A program made the translations under genes and the position numbers. Shown here one piece after another: positions 33,119 through 43,181 of a stretch of DNA of 64,000 nucleotides (the stretch's first letter is position 1; every line of letters starts with the position of its first letter). The stretch spans positions 3,904,885 through 3,968,884 of the forward strand of contig OY829541.1 of assembly GCA_963691705.1 (NCBI GenBank), read 5' to 3'. The notes beneath the pieces are model-generated. The model was not told where the DNA came from and did not search any database. It saw only the letters and a list, made by a program, of their open reading frames with translations. Source of the stretch: Viola odorata (lineage: Eukaryota > Streptophyta > Magnoliopsida > Malpighiales > Violaceae).

Positions 33119-36100
33119 TGTCGCACCCCCTTTTTCGTTGAAAACGAGTTTAAGGTTTGGGACGGATGCTAAGCATAAATGGATGCTTCGCATAATACAA
33201 TGAAGTCTCCACCCTAATTTTCTAAGGTTTAGGGAACCTAATCGTCATGGCATAAAAATAAACAAACTAAGGCACCATGGTCTAAACCAAAGAACAACGG
33301 TTCGAGGTCGTATTTATGGACTTGGGAAGGTGTTAGGCACCCAAGTCACATCCTAAAAAGGTTACCGGTATGCGAGGTGTTTTGAAAATATTTTAAACAT
33401 GTAATTGGGCCCTCAAAGGCGACGTTACATCTTAGCATTCGGGACTTGTTATTTCCGTTTGGGTTCGAGGGATGGGGTTACCATTTTGTCTCGATGCTAG
33501 AGCGGACGTTCCCCCCTTCTCATCGAGCCATGCATGACTTAGTTGCTACGTGATCTATCATGGTTGAAACTAGCAGAGTACATTTTTATGAATGCATATA
33601 GGTTGGCATGGCCTTTGGAGCCATCATGCATATCATTTAACAAGAAAAGCATTTAATTTCATAGCAATTAAACGCGAGTGATGTAAACATGTAAGCATGT
33701 GGGTTAATTTTACTTACTAGCAGTTCTATATGTCATGCCCATGATTTGGTGGTTCTATTGCTTCCTAAGTGGTCATGCATACGATACGGTTAAGGTTTTG
33801 GACCTTCATGTGAGCATACAAGGAAACGTTTAAGGTAATCTTACCTTTTGGACGAATCCCGATTGACGACAATTGACATAAATATCCTTAGGTATACAAA
33901 CATACACGATTTAACTACTTAACTAATTATTACAAACCAACAATTCATAATAAAACTACTTACCTAATTATTACAAATTGGAGGTCGGAATAATTATCTA
34001 GATAATTATTACAACAATTGAAATAGCTAATTAATTACAACAAGTTGATAATGAGTAATTACCTATTACACCAAGTGAAAATAAGCAATTAATTGTTACA
34101 ACAAGTTTAGCAATTAATTATTGTCCCAAACATGTGATTAAAATAATTAACGATTTAATTATCATATACAAATGCGTGAAAAATGATGTTTTTAATTTTA
34201 ATGGGCCGGGTTAGGCCCATACTTGGTTTTCTAATTTTTTGGATATCATGCATGCAAAATTCTTACAGAAAACATTCAAATTAAATAACAGAAAGTAAAA
34301 ACGTACTTTTTGATGGGTGATCCAAAATTATACCTACAAAATGAGGTTGTTAGTACGAACTTTAAAGATAATAAATAATAAAAAGAACATACACCATTTA
34401 TTTCATACAAACAGTCATGAAAATAAATAAATATATCATGTGGGCATTTCACAATTTTTACCTCAAATTGGCAAAACACATAGCAAATAAAACATCACGT
34501 AAAACATGTAATTTTAAATTCATGGTAAAATACATGGTATAAATTAAATAACCTCATACATAGCATAAAAATAAATAAAACAGCACACATGTAGCAATTA
34601 ATTTCAGCAAATTAAACATGTCAAAAACATACGAGCAATTAAAATAAATTGACGAAACCATACGAAAGCTTGAGATTGGAACAAATTAAATAAAATGGAC
34701 AGATGGGCTTGGCCAGCCAAGCCTATCAGATATTAAAACAAAGAAGGGACGGGCTGAAGCCCGTCACCTTCTTCTTCCTCACGCAAGAACAGCCATGTTG
34801 GCTGTTCTTCTTCTTCACGTCGCCGGCCACCATGGCCGGCGACTCAAGCTACCAAACCGCCTCCAATACTACCCCAACCAGACCCAAACCAACACATACC
34901 ATACTAGCAGTAAAACCATACGAAAACAGTAGCCAAACATCAAGCAAAACAGAAGAAAAAAGCATGCGTTCTTCTTCGGAAAACCGAAGCAACCGTGGGC
35001 AATATCAAACAACTATTCGACACCAAACTGACTCCTACCGTGCAGGGAAGTAGAAGGACTATCATACGAACAAAACCTATCAAGAACTAGCTCAAACCGT
35101 CCATGAACCGTAGGTAATTTCATCATGGCAAAATAATATGCATTAATGTCAATAATTCGTAATTAATTAGTTCGAGCAAAAGATGTTTAAATTGGAGCAA
35201 GAACAAACCATATAACTTGACAATCAAACATTTAAGACAAGTTTAAGCCATCAATTCAGTTCATACATGCATAAACGCAAATTATCAAGAGAGAGAGCTT
35301 CGAACACTTACCTTAAACGCTTTCCTTTGCTCTGGTTTGAAGTTGATGATGAGTAGGTGCGACAACCCGTCCCGAATTGTGGTGAACAGCTTGCTATTTA
35401 TAGGCAAGAGCCGAGAGTGATATGTGGTGAAACAAGTGCGCGTCGGCTTCGGCCCGGGTTTCAACGGCAAGTGGGAAAGGAGCAGTGAGAATGGTGAGCT
35501 GGCCTTGCATTCTATGGCTGGGAAGAAATGGAACCTTCGATTGGTTGGAAAGGTTGTGGCCAGCAGTAGAGTCTACTTGAGTTTTGCGTTTAATGCTCGA
35601 AGAAAAGGGAGGAAAGGTGATGATGAAAGTGGAAAGATGATAAAATGAGTTTGGGCCGTTGGATGTGCATACTTGAGTCAAAGTATGTTGATCCAACGGC
35701 TGTGATCAAGGTGAGGTGGAAAATGCTTAATGCTTAATTAATCGGTTCGAACTATCAGTACAAGAAATCTCGTAAAAACTGATAATAAATCCGAACGAAA
35801 ACCACTACGACATGTAATAAAATATAAGGGATGAAATGATGCGAACGAAAATTTGAGCTCAACTCTCTAAACGTATTTATTTTCTCTTTAGGAAACGTCA
35901 ACAAGTTCGGACGCAAAATAAATGTCCTTATGACAAAAAATTGAACGAAATTGAACGAGGTGGCATAAAAGAGAAAAATAGCACGTAATTATCAATTAAA
36001 GAAATTACGCGTCCGACCCACAGTCCCGGGAAACTTACTCGGGACCGGTAGAAGTTCGCGTAAAGACAGTCGAAAGTAAAAAAAAATGAGAAGGCACGAA

Positions 36101-36233
36101 ATGACACGGAATATTAAACAAACTAGCCTAGGACCAAGAATCGATAGAAATTTGACCTAGACGAGCCATTAAATGCGGTAAGCATAAAAATACAAAAAAG
36201 TGGTGACGAAAAGTCAAAATTTAGGTAGCAACA
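33119..36233 (-). repeat. LTR B of family-A copy 2, 3,115 bp
   Basis: The same length as LTR C. Only two substitutions were noticed (around 34147 and 35207). It matches LTR C, not LTR A, at all six sites where A differs. Followed at 36234 by GTTGCCCCCCTCTTTAC, the complement of a GTAAAGAGGGGGGCAAC polypurine tract. Contains a run of four perfect hairpins at 34706-34843. Confidence 0.95.
34706..34843. repeat. Cluster of four perfect hairpins inside LTR B
   Basis: Four consecutive inverted repeats: GGCTTGGC/GCCAAGCC (34706-34723), an 18-bp GACGGGCT/AGCCCGTC (34748-34765), an 11-bp stem AAGAACAGCCA with a 3-nt loop (34785-34809), and a 10-bp stem GTCGCCGGCC with a 5-nt loop (34819-34843). The same cluster is in LTR C (53909-54046), and a diverged form is in the copy 1 LTR (about 24610-24840). 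Confidence 0.85.
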
Positions 36234-36374
36234 GTTGCCCCCCTCTTTACTGTCTGATCAAAAATACAGTGTAACTGAAATTTTTGATAAGCAGTAAAGA
36301 CGGTTGCCCCAAGTCTTTACCATGTTTTGAATACATCCTAACTAGTTGAAGTGTGGGATTATGCATGAATTGAA

Positions 36375-36725
36375 AGGTATAGTCGCTCAGGGAGGAGTAA
36401 TAATTATGCAGAAAAGTAGTCGCTCAAGGATGAGTATTTTGGATAGACAGGAATTTAAGACAGGAAAGTAGTCGCTCAAGGAGGAGTATTTTAGATATAG
36501 TATGCAGGAAAGTAGTCGCTCAAGGAGGAGTATTTTAGATATAGTATGCAGGAAAGTAGTCGCTCAAGGAGGAGTATTTTAGATAGACAGGAATTTAAGA
36601 CAGGAAAGTAGTCGCTCAAGGAGGAGTATTTTAGATATAGTATGCAGGAAAGTAGTCGCTCAAGGAGGAGTAGTTTAGATATAATATGCAGAAAAGTAGT
36701 CGCTCAAGGAGGAGTATTTTAGATA
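36375..36725. repeat. Minisatellite, AGTCGCTCAAGGAGGAGTAT unit of ~40-50 bp
   Basis: The block TAGTCGCTCAAGGAGGAGTA recurs eight times between about 36379 and 36720 with variable spacers containing TTTAGATATAGTATGCAGGA. It lies just inside the polypurine tract. Confidence 0.9.
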
Positions 36726-37019
36726 TGCAGAAAAGTAGAATGTAGTTGAGAATTTCAAAAACAATGTCAATTGCGGGAAAATAAATGCAGACTACTCTGA
36801 TATTGAGGGAGAATGCAGAAATGCAGAAATGTAAATGACAACTTCTCTGATAGTGAGGAAAAAAGTAAATTGCAGAATGGTAAATGAAAATTAGAACGTA
36901 CCTTCGGTCTGATGTTGGTTGATAGTAATGTACCTTTGAGGGAAAGGTCTCTAATAGTGAGGAAGATGGTTTTCTCGAATAATGAGGAGGGTTGTCTCTG
37001 ATATTGAGGAAGTTGATGA

Positions 37020-37640
37020 TCTCTGATAATGAAATCGGTTGTCTCTGAGAATAAGGATGGTTGTCTGATGATCTTCTCTGACAATGAGGACGTTGATGAT
37101 CTTCTCTGATAATGAGGAGATGGTCTTCTCTGATAGTGAGGAGATGGATGATCTCTGATAGCGAAATCGGTTGTCTCTGATAATGAGGACGTTGATGATC
37201 TTCTCTGATAATGAGGAGATGGTCTTCTCTGATAGTGGGGAGATGGATGATCTCTGATAGTGAAATCGGTTGTCTCTGATAATGAGGACGTTGATGATCT
37301 TCTCTGATAATGAGGAGATGGTCTTCTCTGATAGTGAGGAGATGGATGATCTCTGATAGTAAAATCGGTTGTCTCTGATAAGGAGGACGTTGATGATCTT
37401 CTCTGATAATGAGGAGATGGTCTTCTCTGATAGTGAGGACGATGGATGATCTCTGATAGTGAAATCGGTTGTCTCTGATAATGAGGACGTTGATGATCTT
37501 CTCTGATAATGAGGAGATGGTCTTCTCTGATAGTGAGGACGATGGATGATGTCTGATAGTGAAATTGGTTGTCTCTGAGAATAAGGATGGTTGTCTGATG
37601 ATCTTCTCTGATAGTGAGGATGAATCTTCCATTCGTATGT
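37020..37640. repeat. Higher-order minisatellite, ~100-bp period
   Basis: The block GATGGATGATCTCTGATAG recurs near 37142, 37243, 37344, 37444 and 37542. Each ~100-bp period is built from shorter TCTCTGATAATGAGGA-like units. On the minus strand the array stays open in one frame, giving a 407-residue repetitive ORF rich in IREDH and SLSEI words. This is read as a consequence of the repeat, not as a gene. Confidence 0.9.
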
Positions 37641-38269
37641 TGATTGGATTTGTTTGATGAAAATCTATGACGGGGGTATTACAACGATTTCTTATTGAAG
37701 ACCCATGGGCGGCATGATTCCGCCGAAGCATATCTGTGTCCTGCAAATAGGAAGGAAGTAAACACAAAGCAGCAACAAATAGAAAAAGAGAGAGCAAATG
37801 ACCTTTGTGAGAAATATCAAATATTCCTACATTTAAACCTCGGCTTGCCCCCAAGTCTTTTGTTTGGAACGAAAATGACCTCTTTGTTTAAGAGAAAATC
37901 AACTCAAGTATTTTTCTTTTTAAAAATGTTTGTTCAGTTTTCGTTATATAAACGTGATTGATACAAGTCTAGATAACGTCTGCGTCTCGTTCAGGAAATA
38001 ACGACCTCAAGAACAAGACTTTCCCATGATATGCAGCTGTAAACAATCCTCACCAGATATTAGTGTTTGCGCTCACGCTCAGAAAACAAGGCTATGTGTT
38101 TACACTCCTAAAAATGCAATAAACATAGCACAAAAATTACATTTACAATGTCAATCCGAGTGAATAGACTTCAAATGAAGATGCACATGCATGGGTCTGC
38201 TAATAATCAAAAGGACTTTGCGAGGGAGGAAGAAAGGAGGAATTTGTAGAAGAAATGAGAGGTGCTGTG

Positions 38270-38720
38270 TTTGTGTTTTCTTTTTTTTTCTTTTTTTTCT
38301 TTTTTGCAAAAGGTTCGTGCTCGACGTCTGGTTGTGATGAAGACAAATTGTGGTGAACGATGCTCGACGATTTGATCGTGGTGAGAGCAAAGTGCATAAA
38401 TCCTTGGATCTTTGCTGGAGATGTTTCTTCTTGATAGTTTTGAGGGCACCGTGCCCAAGCTCTCTGATATTTACAAGGAATGATCTCCTTTCCTTTTGAG
38501 ATCATTTTGTTGTTTGATGTTTGACAGTTTTTTTTTTGGTATGTGCTTGCTTCTTATGTTGTTTTGTGTTCCTCGAACACTCCTTTTTTATTTTGATTCT
38601 TTAGATCCTTTTTCTTCTTTTGTTTTGTTTTTTCTTTTTCTTTTTCTTTTTCTTTTTCCTTTCTTCTTTTTTTTCTCTCTGTTTTTTTCCTTTTTTCTTT
38701 TCCCTTTTTCTTTTCTTTTT
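38270..38720. repeat. Pyrimidine-rich low-complexity tracts
   Basis: Runs of CTTTTTT and TTTTTCTTTTTC on the plus strand at 38278-38307 and 38605-38720. These are polypurine on the element's coding strand. Confidence 0.8.
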
Positions 38721-39534
38721 GTAGATACTAACAGTAAGTGAAGCAAGTGTGGTTTCCTTTTTTTCGATTCTTTCGGGCAAAGGCCTTTGATTGATTGATT
38801 TCTTGATGATTTTTTTTGTTGCCGCTTTTCCGTGCATTAGCGTGGACAGTCATCCTTCGAGGGTTTCCTTGTCGTCCTACTTAGTGAGCCTTAACATGTT
38901 TGGTTGGCCACCTCCGTCGAGCGCTTGCTCATTTGTGAGGAGTTTAGAAGAAGGCTTTGAAGTGTTTGGGTAGAGTCGTACATGGTGTACAAAATATGTG
39001 TTTGAGGGAAAAAGGTTTAAAAATGAAAAATGTGGAAGAAGAGCAAAAGCAAAGTCCAATGTCATCTTACTGCTATCCCATGTCTGATTGTTCATGTACC
39101 CTGGATATTATGCAAATCTAACTAGCACCTAGTTTAGCATTTACACTCACGAAAGAAAATAAGGCGTGAAGGCCCAAAGTGCTCACAGGGATATATTTTG
39201 TGACTGCTTACATCTAAACATGCGATGGATATAAGAGTTAACAGACAAGATCATGCATGTTTATATAATTTTTAATGAACGCCCAAGTTAAAGCGATGAA
39301 TGTGCTTGATTCTAAAACGTTCAAAACATGGGATTTTTGTTTTCCCTCTCTTCTTCCCTTTTAGCCCAAGTTGCACATATATAAAGGGAAAATTTTGTGA
39401 AAACTAAGGATTTTAGCCAACGTTACGCACTCTTGCAACAATGTAAATAGCGGGAATTTAAAATTGCAAAAATGTGAATTGCAAAAATATAAATCACAGA
39501 AACGTAAATTGTGGAATCGGAAATTGCAAAAATG

Positions 39535-39995
39535 TAAAAGGACAACTATCGTGAAAAATGAGCTCTGACATTTTTTTTTTTTTTTGACACCTTCTTCTGG
39601 TCGTCACTTCACTTGCTTGCCCCCAAGCTTGCAAGTCTCGTTGCACCTGAAATGCAAAACTACGGAAATGTAAATTGCGAAACCGTAAATTGCAAAAGGG
39701 GAAATTGTAAACGTAAAGGACAACTCCCCTGAAAAATGAGCTTTGACATTTTTCAACTCCTTCTTTTGGTCGTCACTTCACTCGCTTGCCCTCAAGTTTG
39801 CAAGTCTTGTTGCACCTGAAGTGTAAATTTGCAGAAATGTAAATTGCGAAAACATAAATTACAGAAACGTAAATTGCGAAAGGGGAAATTGTAAACGTAA
39901 AGGACAACTCCCCTGAAAAATGAGCTTTGACATTTTTCAACGCCTTCTTTTGGTCGTCACTTCACTCGCTTGCCCCTAAGTTTGCAAGTCTTGTT
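39535..39995. repeat. Three ~183-bp direct repeats in the 3' region
   Basis: Units beginning AAAGGACAACT start near 39537, 39717 and 39899. Each continues through GAAAAATGAGCT, TGACATTTTT and TGGTCGTCACTTCACT to TTGCACCTGAA. They are separated by GTAAATTGC-type short repeats. Confidence 0.8.
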
Positions 39996-40226
39996 GCACC
40001 TGAAGTGAAGAGACAATTAAACAGTAAATTCATAGGGAAAAAGTATCCCAAGATGTTGAATTTAATATTAGCGAACGAAAAAACTGATATATTGAAAAGA
40101 ACGCGTGGGTTGCCTCCCACGAAGCGCCCTTGTTTAAAGTCTTAGGCTCGACTATATACAAAAGTATTGTAGGCATCGCCATTAGATGAGTAAGCAGGAT
40201 GGGTCTCTTGGGGGAGGATGATCATT

Positions 40227-40658
40227 TCAAGAGCCGGTAGGAGTAGAGTAGGCGGTCGTGCTAGATCCTTTGGCTAGCTCCTCAAAAGTGAACCGTCCGC
40301 ATTTGATCAATTGCCTAACCTTTCCTTTAAATGCCAAATAGTCTTCTAGAGTGTGTCCCTGAGCTCCCGTATGGTGCTCGCATGTAACACTAGGATCGTA
40401 CCACTTCGGGTAAGGAGGTTGTGCTGGTGGAGTGAGGATGGGCATAATTTGCCTAGCCGCTAAGAGATGCTCGTAAACCTCCCTTGCAGGGACAGAAAAG
40501 AATGGTTGTGGCCCTTGGTCCCCATGGTCACTTCGTTCATTTTGATTACTTGGTTTATTGGGCGGGTTGCCCGGTGGTGTGAAAGGTTGTTTGTGTCCAG
40601 GTTGGCGTGAGACCATGTTGACATCTTCCTTTAAATGAGGTGCTCTTGGAGGTGCTGC
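40227..40658 (-). pseudogene. gag: Family-A gag, C-terminal part
   Basis: The minus-strand frame contains a Pro-rich linker, PVREVYEHLLAARQ-like sequence, QPPYPKWYDPSVTCEHHTGA and GAQGHTLEDYLAFKGKVRQL, and stops at 40227. It corresponds to the last third of the copy 1 gag. The zinc-knuckle-like stretch has lost its last Cys (LEDY where copy 1 has LEKC). It is separated from the rest of gag by the insertion at 40663-49230. Confidence 0.85.
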
Positions 40659-40662
40659 CTCT

Positions 40663-41774
40663 TGATATGGCCCGAGTTCCTCAAGAGCTTGGGCACGTCC
40701 TCGATTGGAGCCGGACCTAGTCTCACTTACGGTTGGGGTTCGTTTGGAACAGATAGATGGTAGATCGGAAAGTTTGGTGAACGGAAATGGTTGCAGCGGA
40801 AATGTTTAAGATGAAAACTCAAAGAAATGGATGATTTGATAAAGGAAAAAGGAAGGTGTCTTATATATTTATAATGGGATTTCGGACATAGAAGTTTGGA
40901 GGAAACCCTCTTGGCAACGAAGGCCAAGCAACCTTCCTATTACAAACAACTAACGATGACCTTCTCCAAGGTTGGCTTGATCATCAATGGAGAATGATGA
41001 TCAAGCGGATTCCTTGAAGGAGATGAGCTACGACTCTAAGAACCTAGAGTAGCTAGTGGCTTAAGGCTTTTGGGAATTTAACTCACAAAACAAAAGCAAC
41101 CTAAAAATGAAGGCAAGGCCCCCATTTTATAGGCGGAAATATATACAAGGGATAAGACCCAAATACCCTTGGACAAAGGGGCACGTCATCCTTGGGACAC
41201 GCTAGCTTTCTTGGGCGCTTGACATGTCTTCTGTACAGTCGAGCGACAAGGTGCTTGTGTGGGCTCGCTGCTGGACTCGCACGTGCTCGAGTGGCTTGGT
41301 GCAGTTGCGGCCGTGTGTGTGGGCGCGCGCTGGATCGAGTGCTGCTGCGATGACATGGCCAAGCGTGGTTGTGCGAGTCTGGCGTGGGCGCGATGCGCTG
41401 CCTGTTGCGATGCTGTGGCTAAGTGCGCCAGTGCGAGTGAAGCTCGGGTGCGATGCGTTGCCGTGGTCCTAGCGATGGATTCTGGTGCGGCCCGTGCGCT
41501 AGTCGTGCGTGCGGTCTCCGTGCTGGGCGCGGGCTCGTACTCGGGCGTGAGGCTGCGAGTCGAGTTGCTGTTGCAGTTTGTGGGCTCGGACTCGAACTCG
41601 GGCGTAAGGCTGCGAGTCGAGTCGTTGGCATGGACGCACACACTCCATTGGTCCTCGGCCTTCGTGCTGCATTCCTCGGCCCTCAATGCTCGGATGAGAA
41701 GGCTGAACATGTCTCGGCCTCTCAAGGCGTGGCTGCGCGTGGCTTTGGCTGGGCCGTGGGCTTGGGCTATATCA
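40663..41774 (-). repeat. 3' LTR of the chromovirus-like element
   Basis: 1,112 bp, ending at CTATATCA. It is next to TCCCCTCCCCCTTTGC (41775-41790), the complement of the polypurine tract. It differs from the right LTR at eight noticed positions, all transitions. Confidence 0.95.
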
Positions 41775-42949
41775 TCCCCTCCCCCTTTGCTAGGATTCGT
41801 CCTCGAATCACCACCGTTGCTCTCCTCTAGCTCGTCGTCTTCATCACCTTCAAAGAAAGGTGAAAGATCATTAATATTGAACGTTGGGTTAGTGTTGCCG
41901 TAAGAAATAGGCATATCAAGAACGTAGGCGTTGTCGCTGATTTTCTCAAGGATGAGAAATGGGTCGTCTCCTCGTGGGCTCAGTTTTCCCGCACGGCGTT
42001 CTTTGGTCAAATGAACCCACACCCAGTCGCCTACTTCGAATGAGCGAAGCGTGCGCCCGGCATCACGCTTTTTGATCAAGTTGGCGTTGATGGCCTCGAT
42101 GCGTTCCTTGGCCGCGCGGTGCATTTCGCTCACTTTGGCTGCCTTTTCTTCTCCATCTAGGCTGGCACAAGTAGACAAGGGCAGAGGGAGCAAGTCTATG
42201 GGGGTTAGTGGGTTAAACCCATAGACAAGCTCAAAAGGTGAAAATCGCGTAGCAACATGCATGGTCCGGTTATATGCGAATTCGATAAACGGGATGCATT
42301 CTTCCCAAGCTTTCGGGTTTTGCTTAATCATTATGCACAACATGGTCCCTAGGGTCCTATTGACCACCTCGGTTTGCCCATCCGTTTGGGGATGGTACGA
42401 GATCAAAAATAGTAGTTTCGTTCCTAACTTAGCCCAAAGCACCCTCCAAAAGTGAGCTAGAAATTTGCTATCCCTATCGCTCACGATTGTGCGAGGCATG
42501 CCGTGGAGCCTAACCACTTCACGAAAGAACAACGCGGCAATATGAGATGCATCATTAGTGGAATGACAAGGAATGAAATGGGCCATTTTTGAAAATCGGT
42601 CAACAACCACAAAGAGCGAATCTTTTCCATGCTTGGTCCGTGGGAGGCCTAGAACGAAATCCATTGAAATGTCATGCCATGGGTGCGATGCAACGGGAAG
42701 TGGCATGTAACGCCCATGATTAATGCTCCTCGTTTTGGCTTTCTTACATGCAAGGCAATTACTCACTACTCGTGCTACCATTCTTTTCATTTTCGGCCAA
42801 TAAAAATGTTCCTTTAGTGTGCCTAGCGTTTTGTCAATGCCGAAATGCCCCATTAAGCCCCCCCCATGCGCTTCCCTCACTAAAAGCTCTCGGGTGCTAC
42901 ATATTGGCATGCATAATTTTCCCTTGCGGTATAGAAACCCCTCATGCAA
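41186..42949 (-). pseudogene. pol: Chromovirus-like integrase, reading on into the 3' LTR
   Basis: Integrase inserts the cDNA into chromatin. The frame starts in the H2C2 zinc region (ELLVREAHGGGLMGHFGIDK; NCLACKKAKTRS), then has the DD(35)E core: D of SMDFVLGLPRTKHGKDSLFV, D of IVSDRDSKFLAHFWR and the E near YHPQTDGQTEVVNR. It continues with the GPY-like C-terminal module (VGDWVWVHLTKERRAGKLSP) and the NDLSPFFEG tail. The frame then crosses the polypurine tract and reads about 196 codons into the LTR as low-complexity Ala/Arg/Thr sequence. Overlap of pol with the 3' LTR is reported for some CRM elements. It is separated from RT by an RNase H lesion and a stop near 42959. Confidence 0.9.
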
Positions 42950-43181
42950 AGAGAACTCTTAACACCCCCCATTTGAACATGCAAGGTACACATCTTTAAA
43001 TTCCGCATCATCGGCATAAAGGGAGGTAATGTGCAAAAAGCCTAGCATGCGGGCTTGCAAAGAGGTGAGGAGTGCGTACCTTCGGGATAACGCATCCGCA
43101 ACGATGTTATCCTTGCCTTTAAGGTATTTGATGTGGTAAGGGAACCTCTCAATGAATTCGAGCCAAGCGGCATGTCTCTTG

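Larger units (their letters stand above)
36234..40226 (-). mobile_element. 3' non-coding region of family-A copy 2, rich in tandem repeats
   Basis: This lies between the polypurine tract beside LTR B and the gag stop at 40227. No protease, RT, RNase H or integrase was recognised in any frame. It holds two minisatellites, a long pyrimidine tract and a three-fold ~183-bp repeat, each listed separately. The segment near 40102-40150 (GGGTTGCCTCCCACGAAGCG) resembles a block common downstream of gag in related plant elements. Confidence 0.7.

Noticed and set aside
34703..35053. A 116-codon frame inside LTR B (identical copy at 53906 in LTR C)
   Set aside because: It covers the hairpin cluster, lies on the strand opposite to the element, and has low-complexity Ser/Thr/Pro composition. 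Treated as non-coding LTR.
36375..36725. Regularly spaced repeats resembling a CRISPR array
   Set aside because: Spacers are near-identical to each other and spacing varies. This is a plant retrotransposon minisatellite, and no cas genes are present.
36631..37854. A 407-codon minus-strand ORF
   Set aside because: It is produced by a minisatellite whose period leaves one frame open. No domain or non-repetitive conserved block supports a protein.
38496..38741. Phe-rich plus-strand frame resembling a membrane protein
   Set aside because: It is the translation of a TTTTTC-type pyrimidine tract in the family-A 3' region.
41224..41903. Long plus-strand frames over the chromovirus-like LTR and pol end (also at 48680-49265)
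   Set aside because: They are antisense shadows in a GC-rich low-complexity part of the LTR, present in both LTR copies because the LTRs are identical.
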